A stretch of 64,000 bases of DNA from Pseudomonas sp. GV071 (GCF_003050835.1 NZ_QAOJ01000009.1:62001-126000), one strand, 5' to 3'; shown: positions 14,180-23,547, counted from the first letter of the stretch. A program made the numbers and translations. Notes: generated by a model not told the origin, from the sequence alone.

Positions 14180-15229
14180 ATGTCCACTGCCGCTATTGCC
14201 ACCGCCCAGAGCTTGAGTCTCGACACGATCTGGTTCACCCGTTGCCCGGTGCCAACCGCCTCGGGCATTGCTTATAACCTCGGTTGGCTTGGTGAAGAAT
14301 TTTCCGCCGATGGCCTGCCGGTGGAGACGCTGCAAGAAGCTCGGCAACTGGGCCGTCACCATTACGATCACGACTTGCCGGGGCTGTTTCGCGAAGGCGG
14401 CAACGTCCCGGCGCTGGCAGCCCGTGCCGCCGGCGCACCAAGCCGATTGATCGGTCTGACCTGGATCGAGGAATGGCAAACCATTCTGGTCCGTCCCGAC
14501 TCCGGCATTCGCAGCCCGGCCGACCTCAAAGGTAAACGCCTGGCTTTGCCCGCCTGGGCCGACAGCCGTGCTGGCAGCATCGCCCGGGCCATGAGCCTGC
14601 ATGGCTATAAAGGTGCCTTGGCGCTGGCCGGGCTGGGTTTTGATGATGTGCAGTTGGTGGAGGTGGCGCTGACTGCACAGGAAGGCGCGCCGACGCCGCA
14701 GGAGAACCTGCAGCGGCTGTGGTCGGGGCTTGATCATCTGGTGCAGGGGCGGGTCGACGCCGTTTACGTCAAAGGTGCTTCGGCCGCCGATGCGGCCCGA
14801 CGTCTAGGCCTGGTGGTGGGTATCGATCTGGACCTGATCGCCGAGCCGAGACAGCGCATCAATAACGGCACGCCACGGCCGATCACCGTGCACCAGGACC
14901 TGCTCGACAACCACTTCGACCTGGTGGTGCGCTTTCTGGCCCAGACCCTACGTGCTGCCGATTGGGCCAGTGACAACCGTGACGACCTGCTGGCGATTTT
15001 GCAGGCCGAAACCAAGGCTGGGCGTGAAGGGGTGGCCGAGGCCTATCGCGGTGATTTCCATCGCTCGCTGGCGCCGAGTCTTTCGGCTGAACGCTTGGAG
15101 TTTCTGCGCATCCAGAAGGACTTCCTCAACCTGCACGGCTTTCTCGAAGGTGACGTCGATATTGACGCCTGGGTCGATGCGCGGCCGTTGCAGGCGGCAC
15201 GGGAGTTGTTGTTGGCGCGAGGACGCTGA
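14180..15229 (+). CDS. DszB-family sulfinate desulfinase-like protein C (complete active site)
   Basis: A 349-residue cytoplasmic DszB-like protein, more diverged than A and B. Cys22 (TRCPVPTA), His61, Arg71 and GG 73-74 (HYDHDL...REGGNVP) align with the DszB catalytic residues. There is no signal peptide. ATG 14180 has CAGGAG upstream; the frame extends to 13994 but that part lies over promoter and enhancer sites. It has its own sigma54 promoter opposite the DszC-like gene, suggesting the two act in sequence on one substrate while protein B serves the SsuD-like enzyme. Confidence 0.8.
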   Translation: MSTAAIATAQSLSLDTIWFTRCPVPTASGIAYNLGWLGEEFSADGLPVETLQEARQLGRHHYDHDLPGLFREGGNVPALAARAAGAPSRLIGLTWIEEWQTILVRPDSGIRSPADLKGKRLALPAWADSRAGSIARAMSLHGYKGALALAGLGFDDVQLVEVALTAQEGAPTPQENLQRLWSGLDHLVQGRVDAVYVKGASAADAARRLGLVVGIDLDLIAEPRQRINNGTPRPITVHQDLLDNHFDLVVRFLAQTLRAADWASDNRDDLLAILQAETKAGREGVAEAYRGDFHRSLAPSLSAERLEFLRIQKDFLNLHGFLEGDVDIDAWVDARPLQAARELLLARGR

Positions 15230-15241
15230 GTTATTGACGGA

Positions 15242-15340
15242 GGTAGGTTGGGTTGAGCCGCAGGCGAAGCCCAACAGGGATCTGCACGCGGAGCCCCTTG
15301 GGCTCCTTGTTGGGCTTCGCGGGGCTCAACCCAACCTACC
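15242..15340. repeat. Long inverted repeat between convergent genes
   Basis: Arms 15242-15276 and 15308-15340 pair almost throughout (GGTAGGTTGGGTTGAGCC... with ...GGCTCAACCCAACCTACC), and the loop contains GGAGCCC/GGGCTCC (15290-15306). The right arm includes the stop codon of the HD-GYP gene. It probably terminates both convergent transcripts; this repeat type is common between Pseudomonas genes. Confidence 0.75.
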
Positions 15341-18293
15341 CCAGTTTGGCCAACAACGCTTCGACATCGACGGTGTCGATCTGCCCCGGCTGCAGGAAGC
15401 GTTGGGCGTATTGCATGTGCAGGTCACTGCGCACGAACAGGGAAAACAGCGCTTTGTCGATGTGCGCGCCTTTGCACATGCCAACCATGATGTTCAGCGC
15501 GTCGGACAGGGTTTTGCCCTTTTTGTACGGGCGGTCGACGGCGGTCAGGGCTTCGAAGATGTCGGCAATCGCCATCATCCGTGCCGGCAGGCTCATCTCT
15601 TCCTGGCGCAGGCGTTTCGGGTAGCCGCTGCCATCCATTTTCTCGTGGTGCCCACCGGCAATCTCGGCGACGTTGGCCAGGTGCGCCGGGAAGGGCAGGT
15701 GGTTGAGCATGAGGATGGTTTGCACGATGTGGTTGTTGATGATGTAGCGCTCTTCCGCCGTCAGCGTGCCGCGGGTAATGCCCAGGTTGTACAGCTCGCC
15801 TCGGTTGAATTTGTATTCCGGCTCGTTGAGTTTGAAGCCCCAGGGGTTGTCTTCCGGCATGCGGTCTTTTTCGCCGCGCTCGAACAGGTGCTCGGGTTTG
15901 TCCGCCAGCAAGGGTTCGCTGACCGGCAACGGCGGCGCGGGAGTACGGCTCTGGCGCTGGTTCTCTTCCCAGGACACGCCGAGGCGGTCGTCGAGGGTGC
16001 GGGTCCAGGTGCGCATGCCGATCTGCCGCAGGCGTTCAAGGTCGGCATCGGCCATGGCTTCGCCACCCAGGTTGCTGCGGGCGACAAAGGCGAACTCATC
16101 GTCCAGGGCGGCCAGCAGTTCATCACGCAAGGTGGCTAACTGCGCCTTATCGCCACCGCCGGCAACGCTCTGCCAGTAGCTGATCCAGGCATCGCGTTTG
16201 AGCACTTCGAAACGGGTGCGTACTTCGTGGATGCGGTCGTACAGGGTTTCCAGTTTGGTCGCTTTGTCTACCACGTATTCCGGGGTGGTGACCTTGCCGC
16301 AGTCGTGCAGCCAGGCGGCGATGTGCAGCTCCTCCCATTGGTCGTCGTTGGGTTGGTAGGCGGCGAAGGCTGGCTCCTCGCTGTCGGCGGCGGCACGGGC
16401 GAGCATCAGGGTCAGCTCGGGTACCCGCTGGCAGTGGCCGCCGGTGTAGGGACTCTTCGCGTCGATGGCGCCGGCGATCAATTGAATGAATGCATCGAGC
16501 AGCTTCTTCTGGCTTTCCAGCAGACGCTGGCTCTCGATGCACAGCGCCGCGACGCCGGAAACCGCTTCGACAAAGGCGATGCGTTCCGGCCGCAGCATGG
16601 CTGAGTCGTCGATATGGCCGGTGTCGCGCTGCAGCAACACCAGCACGCCGAGGGTCTGGCCTTGACGGTTATGCAGGCCGGTGGCAGCCAGGTGAATGCG
16701 CGGGCAGTCGAGGGTCAACAGGATTGGCTGCAACACCGCCGCCTCGTCAAAGCCTAGGCTCAGGGTAGCGCTGCTGCCGCCATGGGCGGGGCCTTTCAGC
16801 CAGCTTGGCATGTCGTCGGCACCAGCCTGGTACTGGGGTAACGCCAACTCGCCGAGATCGCGCGCCTGTTTGTCGAGAATCAGGCCCTTGGGTTCCAGGC
16901 TGCCGCTGTCGGCGTCGAACAGGTAGAGCAGGCCGCCCTGGGCGCCGCTGATGTCCACGGTTTCTTGCAGCACCCGCGCCAGCAGGGTGTCGAAACGGGT
17001 TTCGGCGGACAGGCTGGAGGCGATATTGAGGAAGCTGGAAATGGTCTCCTTCATGCGCGACATGGAGGTGGCCAGTTGGTCGATTTCCAGCACCGGCGAA
17101 TGGCCGCTGCTCGGGTGGCTGAAGTCGAAGCGGCGGATCGCTTCGGCTTCCTGCACCAGGCTGCGCAGCGGGCGAATGATGATTCGTGAGCTGAGCCAAC
17201 CCAGCGGCAGACACAGCAGCAGAATCGCCAGGGTGACCAGCGCGCCTTGCCAGCGGATGCGGTAAGCGTCGGCCAGCAGTTCGTCTTCGGGCACCACCAG
17301 GGCCAGCTCCAGACCTTGCGGGCCGCCCTCAATCAGGTGGGTACGGGAAACCACCCAGTTGCGCTGCGCCAGGCTCAGATTGCCGGTGGGCGCGCCAGCC
17401 AGGTCGTGGTCGATCAGGGCCGCCAGGATTGGGCTGAGGTCGCGGGCCTTGGCCAACTGGGCTTTGTCCGCCTGTACGATCAGGCGGCTGCTGTCGGGAT
17501 AGGCGATAGCGTTGCCGTTGGCGTCGTAGAGCACCACTTCGCTAGAAGGGGTGATCTTGTGTTTGCTCAGGGTGGCGGACAGGTCGTCGAGGGTCAGGTC
17601 GGCGGCGATCACCGCGTGCTCTCCGCTGGCGCGGGCCAGGGTGGTGCCGACATTGCCGGTGGAGAAAAACACATAGGGGGCGGTGGTGATCTGCTCATTA
17701 CGCGCACGGGCGCTGGCAAACCAGCTGCGGCCCCGTGGGTCGTAACGTTCCTTGAGGTTCTGCCGGCGGGTGATCAACTGCATGTCGGCGTCGAAGTAGG
17801 CCGACTCCGATTGCACCGATTCGGTTTGTGCCGACTCACCCATGCGATCGATGGTCCACACCTGGTAGGCGGCGTTTTTCGGCGCGTCGAATTTGTCTTT
17901 CTGCGTTTGCGTGTTCAGCGGCCGGACCATGAAGAAATCGCCGTCGTCATAGCCGAGGTACAGCGAGGCGAGCTTGGGGTTGTCGCGCAGAGCCTGGACG
18001 AAGGAGGGCAGCAGCGCCATGCGCTCGTAGTGGTCGGCGGCCTGGTTGCTCTCCTGCAGCGCCAGCAGGCTGAGCAGGTGGCGGATCGGCTGGTAGGTGT
18101 TGAGCAGGTCGTGCTGCACATCTTCCTGGATGCGGCTGAACAGCTCGTTGCTGCTGGAGTAGATGACCTGGGTGGTTTGCCGGTAGTTGAACAGCCCCAG
18201 GACCACGCCGGTGACCAGCAGTAAAAAAGTGAAGAGCACACTGATGTGCACGTGCAGCGAATAGCGACGTTCGACACGACGGGACTTGCTCAT
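15336..18293 (-). CDS. HD-GYP cyclic-di-GMP phosphodiesterase with sensor domains
   Basis: A 985-residue inner-membrane signalling protein. A TM helix (about 13-35) and a second (about 345-370) bracket a large periplasmic Cache-type sensor. HAMP follows (about 370-425), then a GAF-like domain (about 430-585) and the HD-GYP domain. The HD pair is HDCGK (about 663) and the GYP half is HHEKMDGSGYP (about 882). The usual distance between these is about 60 residues; here it is about 219, so a segment of about 150 residues is inserted. Expected activity is hydrolysis of c-di-GMP in response to a periplasmic ligand. Confidence 0.88.
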   Translation of the reverse strand: MSKSRRVERRYSLHVHISVLFTFLLLVTGVVLGLFNYRQTTQVIYSSSNELFSRIQEDVQHDLLNTYQPIRHLLSLLALQESNQAADHYERMALLPSFVQALRDNPKLASLYLGYDDGDFFMVRPLNTQTQKDKFDAPKNAAYQVWTIDRMGESAQTESVQSESAYFDADMQLITRRQNLKERYDPRGRSWFASARARNEQITTAPYVFFSTGNVGTTLARASGEHAVIAADLTLDDLSATLSKHKITPSSEVVLYDANGNAIAYPDSSRLIVQADKAQLAKARDLSPILAALIDHDLAGAPTGNLSLAQRNWVVSRTHLIEGGPQGLELALVVPEDELLADAYRIRWQGALVTLAILLLCLPLGWLSSRIIIRPLRSLVQEAEAIRRFDFSHPSSGHSPVLEIDQLATSMSRMKETISSFLNIASSLSAETRFDTLLARVLQETVDISGAQGGLLYLFDADSGSLEPKGLILDKQARDLGELALPQYQAGADDMPSWLKGPAHGGSSATLSLGFDEAAVLQPILLTLDCPRIHLAATGLHNRQGQTLGVLVLLQRDTGHIDDSAMLRPERIAFVEAVSGVAALCIESQRLLESQKKLLDAFIQLIAGAIDAKSPYTGGHCQRVPELTLMLARAAADSEEPAFAAYQPNDDQWEELHIAAWLHDCGKVTTPEYVVDKATKLETLYDRIHEVRTRFEVLKRDAWISYWQSVAGGGDKAQLATLRDELLAALDDEFAFVARSNLGGEAMADADLERLRQIGMRTWTRTLDDRLGVSWEENQRQSRTPAPPLPVSEPLLADKPEHLFERGEKDRMPEDNPWGFKLNEPEYKFNRGELYNLGITRGTLTAEERYIINNHIVQTILMLNHLPFPAHLANVAEIAGGHHEKMDGSGYPKRLRQEEMSLPARMMAIADIFEALTAVDRPYKKGKTLSDALNIMVGMCKGAHIDKALFSLFVRSDLHMQYAQRFLQPGQIDTVDVEALLAKLG

Positions 18294-18447
18294 TGCGCAT
18301 CACTCCTTGAACAGCGCAGAGGGTACAGGCAGGTACTGCTGGGTAACGCGGGGCGGCATGGGTATCGCTGCGCTCAACCCCTCGCCGAAGCAAGAGCCAA
18401 GCATAGTGAAGGGTTGGCTTTCCTGCCGCCGAAATAACGTGCTTTTG

Positions 18448-19545
18448 TCACTCTTCTGAAACGGTCTTCACCGGGCTTTCGTTGCTTAGCGTTTTCCCTG
18501 CCTGGCGTTGGTTCAGGTACTGGTTCAGGTAATGCCGCACGCCATGCATCAACAACGCCACTGACAGGGCGATCGCCACCCCGCTGAGGGTGTTGAGCAC
18601 GCGCACCTGGCCCAGGTGCCAGTCTTGCGAGAGGCTTTCGGTAAGCAGCAAAAAGCACAGGGTGGTCTGCAGCACGAACAGCCCGTAGTGGTGCGCCTGG
18701 AAGGCGCGGCTCATGGCGATCAACGGCAGCATCACCGCCACCATCACCGGTGGGCTTTGCAGGCTGTGACCGAAATAGATCAGCAGGGAAGCGGCGCAAA
18801 AACTCGCCAGGCTGGCTTGCAGCGCGCGCACCAGGCTGCCCTGAAACTCCAGCTGCAAGGTGGCGACCACGGTGATGGTCAGCCAATAGCCGCGCGGCAG
18901 GTTGGCGAGCTCGACGGTGAGGCCGGCCAAGGCAAACGCCAGGGTGCAGCCGATGGCGTGCAACAGCCATTGCCGCCGCGGTTGGCGTTTGGCGTGGCGC
19001 CGTAGAACTTTGAGGATGCCCAGTAGGCGCGGGATGCGTGGCCACATGCGCAAGCCATGCACTCCGCGCAAGGCGAATGCCAGCAGGGTCACCCACAGAC
19101 CACCGAGAATAAACAGCATGCCCACCGCATAGGGATTGCTGAGGGTGCCAACGCCATGCTGGCCCTGGCCCAGGCACAAGCAGATCGCCAGGCCGATGCC
19201 GAGCTTGCCGGCCTCGGCGCCGAAGCGCTGCAGCCAGGCCAGCAGAAAGCCGAACACGGCGAACAGGCCAAGGCTGACCAGTGGGTGGTCAGCGCCCCAG
19301 AAGCCCAAGCCTGCGCTCCAGGCACCCAGGCCGATCAGCAGCAACATGCGCAGCATGCCGAAGCGGTGCAGGGGGTTGGCCTTGGCGGCCTGGAACGCGC
19401 CCACCGAGGCCCAGAGAAACCCCGGGTGGCCACTGAACAGGCCGAGAATCAACGGCAGGGCGCAGCCGAGCATGGCCACCATTGCCGGGCCCCAGGCGGG
19501 TGGGCCGGACTGCCAACTGAACACTTGCCGCAAGAGCGTACGCAT
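18448..19545 (-). CDS. FUSC-family inner-membrane protein
   Basis: A 365-residue protein with two blocks of hydrophobic helices (about 22-150 and 200-325) separated by a basic linker (RHAKRQPRRQ near 185). The pattern and the opening GHPGFLWASVGAFQAAKA resemble the FUSC/aromatic-acid exporter (YccS, AaeB) family, although it is shorter than full-length members. It may be a transporter component. It lies 22 bp downstream of dgt on the same strand, and an operon is likely. Confidence 0.65.
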   Translation of the reverse strand: MRTLLRQVFSWQSGPPAWGPAMVAMLGCALPLILGLFSGHPGFLWASVGAFQAAKANPLHRFGMLRMLLLIGLGAWSAGLGFWGADHPLVSLGLFAVFGFLLAWLQRFGAEAGKLGIGLAICLCLGQGQHGVGTLSNPYAVGMLFILGGLWVTLLAFALRGVHGLRMWPRIPRLLGILKVLRRHAKRQPRRQWLLHAIGCTLAFALAGLTVELANLPRGYWLTITVVATLQLEFQGSLVRALQASLASFCAASLLIYFGHSLQSPPVMVAVMLPLIAMSRAFQAHHYGLFVLQTTLCFLLLTESLSQDWHLGQVRVLNTLSGVAIALSVALLMHGVRHYLNQYLNQRQAGKTLSNESPVKTVSEE

Positions 19546-19567
19546 AAGCCTCTCTAGTCGTTTGCCG

Positions 19568-20899
19568 TTATACCGGGCTGGAGCGCCCGGTCATTTCGGC
19601 GGCCATTTCGGTAGCGTAGCTGTCGGTCATGCCGGCGATGAAATCGATCATGCGCAGGAACGAGCGGTGCAGGGTCCAGTCGGCCTTGGGTGCGTTATGG
19701 CCGAGCAGATCGAGAATGCGCTGATTCTTGAACGACAGGCCGCCGCCTGAGTGCAGTTCGAGGGCCGCACCGCAGAAATTGTTCAGCAGAATTTCCAGGG
19801 TGGTGTAGGCGCCGATCTCGTGAAGGGTTTTGCGTTTGTCCTGGAAGATTTTCTCCCGCGCCATGTTTTTTGCCCCCAGCACGCAGCGCTTGGCCGGGCC
19901 GTGCATGTGCTCCACCAGGTCGCCTTGCAGGGTGCCGGCCAGCAAGGCGTCCTGCTGTTCGACGAAGGCCTGTGCGGCGGCATTGGTCAGATGCTCGATG
20001 GCCTTGCCACGCAGGATCGCCAGCTTGCGCCGTTGCGAGTCGTGGGGGCCGAGCAGGCGGTAGGTTTCCGGCAGGTCGTCGCCGACCAGACCGAGCAGCA
20101 CGGCTTCTACCTCGGGGTAGTCGAGCAGCTCCATTTCCAGACCGTCTTCGAGGTCGATCAGGCCGTAGCAGATGTCGTCGGCGGCCTCCATCAAGTACAC
20201 CAGTGGGTGACGCGCCCAGCGCTCGTTATCGATCTTTGGCAAGCCAAGTTTGCTGGCGATCTGTTCGAGCAGTGGCAGCTCGCTGCGGTAGCAACCGAAC
20301 TTGTGCTTCTTGTAGCCCAGGGCTTCGGCGTGTTGCGAGGTCCACGGGTATTTGAGGTAGGTGCCGAGGGTGGCATAGGTCAGCCGGGTGCCACCGTCGA
20401 ACTGGTGGTACTCAAGCTGGGTGAGCACACGAAAGCCCTGGGCGTTGCCTTCGAAATGCAGGAAGTCCTGGCGCTCCAACTCGCTCATGCCATCCAGCCA
20501 GCCGCGCCCGGCGGCCTGGTGGAACCAGTGGCGGATGGCGTCTTCGCCGGAGTGGCCGTAAGGCGGGTTACCGATGTCGTGGGCCAGGCAGGCGGACTGC
20601 ACGATCATGCCCAGGTCATTTGGCTCGCACCAATCGGGCAGGGCGTCGCGCAGCATCTCGCCAACGCGCATGCCCAGCGAACGGCCGACGCAACTGACTT
20701 CCAGGGAGTGGGTCAGGCGGGTGTGGATGTGGTCGTTGCTGGAGACCGGGTGCACCTGGGTCTTGCGCCCCAGGCGGCGGAAGGCGCCGGAGAAGATGAT
20801 GCGGTCGTGGTCTTTGTGAAACGGGCTGCGCCCCAATTCAGTGGCGCTGTGGGTCGGTTTGCCGAGACGTTCGCGGTTGAGCAGTGTGTGCCAGTCCAA
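19568..20899 (-). CDS. dgt: Deoxyguanosinetriphosphate triphosphohydrolase (dNTPase)
   Basis: A 443-residue HD-superfamily dNTP triphosphohydrolase that cleaves dNTPs to nucleoside and triphosphate, adjusting pools and replication fidelity. HTRLTHSLEVSCVGRSLG and ACLAHDIGNPPYGHSGEDA carry the metal-binding H..HD residues of the family. The start is TTG at 20899 (GAGGA at good spacing); no ATG fits. Length suits the Pseudomonas-type enzyme. Confidence 0.9.
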   Translation of the reverse strand: MDWHTLLNRERLGKPTHSATELGRSPFHKDHDRIIFSGAFRRLGRKTQVHPVSSNDHIHTRLTHSLEVSCVGRSLGMRVGEMLRDALPDWCEPNDLGMIVQSACLAHDIGNPPYGHSGEDAIRHWFHQAAGRGWLDGMSELERQDFLHFEGNAQGFRVLTQLEYHQFDGGTRLTYATLGTYLKYPWTSQHAEALGYKKHKFGCYRSELPLLEQIASKLGLPKIDNERWARHPLVYLMEAADDICYGLIDLEDGLEMELLDYPEVEAVLLGLVGDDLPETYRLLGPHDSQRRKLAILRGKAIEHLTNAAAQAFVEQQDALLAGTLQGDLVEHMHGPAKRCVLGAKNMAREKIFQDKRKTLHEIGAYTTLEILLNNFCGAALELHSGGGLSFKNQRILDLLGHNAPKADWTLHRSFLRMIDFIAGMTDSYATEMAAEMTGRSSPV

Positions 20900-20984
20900 G
20901 GCCAGTCCTCGCCGTTCAGTGGCTGATGGGGGCTAGCTTCCCGGTTCCGCGGCCGGGCTGCAAGGGTGGGTATTCGAATCTCCC

Positions 20985-21075
20985 GTAGGAGCGGCTTCAG
21001 CCGCGATGCTCTTGGGGTCGACGAAGATCAACAGCATCGCGGCTGAAGCGGATCGCCGCCCGGCCGTTCCTACGA
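20985..21075. repeat. REP doublet (inverted pair)
   Basis: GTAGGAGCGGCTTCAGCCGCGATGCT (20985-21010) and the reverse-oriented AGCATCGCGGCTGAAGCGG...CGTTCCTACG (21033-21075) form a classical Pseudomonas REP pair in the gap between dgt and the EAL gene. Confidence 0.9.
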
Positions 21076-21091
21076 GGTCGGCGTTGAGGCC

Positions 21092-22261
21092 TTACAACCC
21101 CGCCACGTCAATATCCAACAGCAGCAAACGCTGGCCGTCGTCGATGAATTGGCCGGCGGTTAGGCAATATTGGTTGCTAGTGGCGTCGCGGTAGGTGGAC
21201 GACAGAATCAGCCGACGCTCATCCCAGCCTTCGGCGAGCAATTGGTAGAAGTAAGGTCGCCACGACCAGTTGTGGCCCAGGTATTTGCCGTCTTCACGCC
21301 AGCCGCTGCCAGTCCATTCCAGGTTGGGGGTGAGCTGGGTGCCGTTGCGGTCGCATTGGTATACCCGCAGCAACCAGGGGTAGGCGGTGGGTGCGGGCAG
21401 GTTGGCCAGCGGCACGTCGGCTTCGGCCCAGGCTTTCAAACTGTTCATCAGGCCGGTGAGCTGTTGGCGCAGCGACATCAGCCGCGCACGCTCGGCCAAT
21501 TTGTTATGGACGTAACGGTTGCGCAGCTCGGCGAAGCGCTCGACGAAGGCATCGGCCGGGAAGAACTCGCGCTCGGGTTTGGCGAACAGAAAGCCCTGCA
21601 CGTAACGCGAACCGCATTCGAGGGCGAAGTCCAGTTCGGCCTCGGTTTCCACCCCTTCGGCGATGATCCAGCAGCCGGTTTTTTCGGCCATCTGCGCCAG
21701 GGCTTTGACCACTTCGCTGCTCGGACCACCGCGGGCGGCTTCCTGGAACAGGCGCATGTCCAGCTTGAGAATGTCCGGTTGCAGGGCCAGCACGCGGTCG
21801 AGCTGCGAGTAGCCGGCGCCGAAGTCGTCGATGGCGATGCGTGCGCCGGCTTCGCGGTAGCGCGCCACCACCTCCGGCAGGCGCAGGCTGCCGCCGCCCA
21901 GTTCGGTGATTTCGAAGACGATGCGCTCAGGCGCCACGCCATGTTTTTCCAGCTGCTTGAGGCTGGGCAGCGGCTGGTTCGGGCGCAAGCGGCCGATCCA
22001 GCGCGGGGAAATATTGATGCTCAGAAACCAGTCGGCCGGTGCTGCGTGAAAACGCTGCAATGCATCGGCACGAATCTCCCGGTCGAGGCGCCGCAGGGCG
22101 GTCATGGGGAATTTGGGGTCAGCGAACAGCGGCCCCACCGAAGCCAGACGGCCGTCGTCCTGTTGCAGGCGGCCCAATGCTTCGATACCGGCGATACGGC
22201 CGGTGGCGGTATCAATAAACGGCTGGAAGCAGGCAAGCGGTTGCCCGTCGATCACAGTCAC
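21092..22261 (-). CDS. EAL-domain cyclic-di-GMP phosphodiesterase
   Basis: A 389-residue cytoplasmic protein. EAL domain (about 5-240): signature IEALGR, SINIS, FEITELG, DDFGAGYSQLD, LKLDM, AEGVETEAE and YVQGFLFAKP keep the metal- and substrate-binding residues, so it should hydrolyse c-di-GMP to pGpG. The C-terminal 130 residues (NGTQLTPNLEWTG..WREDGKYLGHNWSWRPYFYQLLAEG) resemble the Cache-like C-terminal domain of YkuI. The start is GTG 22261 or GTG 22255; the latter has better SD spacing from AAGGA. Confidence 0.9.
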   Translation of the reverse strand: MTVIDGQPLACFQPFIDTATGRIAGIEALGRLQQDDGRLASVGPLFADPKFPMTALRRLDREIRADALQRFHAAPADWFLSINISPRWIGRLRPNQPLPSLKQLEKHGVAPERIVFEITELGGGSLRLPEVVARYREAGARIAIDDFGAGYSQLDRVLALQPDILKLDMRLFQEAARGGPSSEVVKALAQMAEKTGCWIIAEGVETEAELDFALECGSRYVQGFLFAKPEREFFPADAFVERFAELRNRYVHNKLAERARLMSLRQQLTGLMNSLKAWAEADVPLANLPAPTAYPWLLRVYQCDRNGTQLTPNLEWTGSGWREDGKYLGHNWSWRPYFYQLLAEGWDERRLILSSTYRDATSNQYCLTAGQFIDDGQRLLLLDIDVAGL

Positions 22262-22377
22262 ATCCTTAGTAGCGGTTTGCAGTTCCGCCCGCGCAAGGCT
22301 GGGCGATGAACAGCGCAGGATTGCTGTTCATCCCATTCCTTTTGCAAGAAGGTGGCCAGTTGTAGGACAGACGGTAG

Positions 22378-22689
22378 TTAGCGTGGCGGACGATTCTTGA
22401 GAGCAACCGCCACCAGCGGATAAAGGCTGATACCGATTTTCAGCCAGCGGGTGAGCTTCTTGCTTTTACCGCCAAAAAAACCGAGCAAAGTCACCCCGGC
22501 CATGCCCCACAGTGGGGCGTGACCGCTGCTCAGGCTGCTCTGCCAACTCGTGGCGGTGCCACGCATTTTGCGTAGCGGTTGCAGCAGTTCCTGGGTTTCG
22601 TGGCGCAATTCGTGGCGGTGCATTTCCATGCGCAAGCGCACCAGCTGTTTGCGCAGTTCCTGGCGGGTGGGTTTGGTGGCTTGGCTCAT
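22378..22689 (-). CDS. YqjK-like small protein
   Basis: A 103-residue protein with a basic, helical N-terminal half (TRQELRKQLVRLRMEMHRHELRHE) and a weakly hydrophobic C-terminal half (WGMAGVTLLGFFGG, ISLYPLVAVAL). It overlaps the YqjE-like gene by four bases (ATGA). Its place as the last of a YqjD-YqjE-YqjK-type trio supports the name; the biochemical role is unknown. Confidence 0.7.
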   Translation of the reverse strand: MSQATKPTRQELRKQLVRLRMEMHRHELRHETQELLQPLRKMRGTATSWQSSLSSGHAPLWGMAGVTLLGFFGGKSKKLTRWLKIGISLYPLVAVALKNRPPR

Positions 22690-23084
22690 GGCATCAGGCG
22701 CTCACGGTCACGGGCCAGCTCTTCGAGGGTGGCGCTGAATGGGGAGTGTTCATCGGTGACCTGATTGCGCAGCAGCATGGCAAAAATCAGTGTCGCCAAG
22801 GCATAGAACACACATAGCCCGACCACCCCGGCAATGCGGTAGCTGTCCCAGACCAGAATCAGCACCAAGGCAGAAAGGCCCAATAACAACAGCAGGGCAA
22901 ACACCAGGGCTAAGCCGGCAAACAGCAGGAGGTTGAGGGTGCGGCTTTTCTGTTCTTGCAGCTCGATACCAAACAGCTCGATATGGCTATGCAGCAATCC
23001 AAGAAAGGCTGCGCTCAACCGTTTGGGCGAGGGGCCGCGACCTTGCAGTGGCGGTGGGGGCAGGGCGTCCATTCCGTCTCTCAT
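22686..23084 (-). CDS. YqjE-like (phage holin-family) membrane protein
   Basis: A 132-residue protein with two adjacent TM helices (about 52-75 and 80-103) in the pattern of the YqjE/holin superfamily III. ATG 23084 follows the stop of the YqjD-like gene by one base; ATG 23072, with GAGAG upstream, is an alternative. These trios are linked to stress response and ribosome or membrane association in enterobacteria; that role is only inferred here. Confidence 0.72.
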   Translation of the reverse strand: MRDGMDALPPPPLQGRGPSPKRLSAAFLGLLHSHIELFGIELQEQKSRTLNLLLFAGLALVFALLLLLGLSALVLILVWDSYRIAGVVGLCVFYALATLIFAMLLRNQVTDEHSPFSATLEELARDRERLMP

Positions 23085-23085
23085 A

Positions 23086-23400
23086 TCAGCGGCGGGAGGC
23101 CAACAGGCCGAGGAGGAAACCAACGCCGGCGGCGATGCCGACCGATTGCCAGGGGTTCTGCTGCACATAGGCTTCGGCAGTGGCGACGGCTTCTTCGGCA
23201 CGATCACGCACGCTGTGTTCGGTGAGTTGCAGCGTGTCGCGGGCGCGTTTGAGGCTGTCGTGAATGCTCAGACGCAGTTCATCGGCTTCGGCGCCGGCCA
23301 GGCTGGCGGTGTGATCGAGGAGTTTTTCGGTGTCGGCGATAAGGGCCTGGAATTCGGCGAGAAGCTCTTCCTGGGCGCGTTCGTTGGCCTTGCTAACCAT
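23086..23400 (-). CDS. DUF883 (ElaB/YqjD-like) membrane-anchored protein
   Basis: A 104-residue protein with a long amphipathic helix (about 5-78), then WQSVGIAAGVGFLLGLLASRR, the typical C-terminal DUF883 tail anchor with an RR end. AAGGAG lies before ATG 23400; the longer frame to 23589 lacks support. E. coli YqjD and ElaB tether ribosomes to the inner membrane in stationary phase. It is first gene of the three-gene operon. Confidence 0.85.
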   Translation of the reverse strand: MVSKANERAQEELLAEFQALIADTEKLLDHTASLAGAEADELRLSIHDSLKRARDTLQLTEHSVRDRAEEAVATAEAYVQQNPWQSVGIAAGVGFLLGLLASRR

Positions 23401-23547
23401 GGTGAATCTCCTTGAGTTGAGGTCTTTGGGGTTCGAGTCGCCAGCCAGATGGATGGTTCCATCTACCGACGCCCGTGGCGGCCAGTCCTGCGGTCTGGGG
23501 CGCTTGGTATAACGCTTGCATTCTGCTGGTGCGTAATGGGCTGGATT

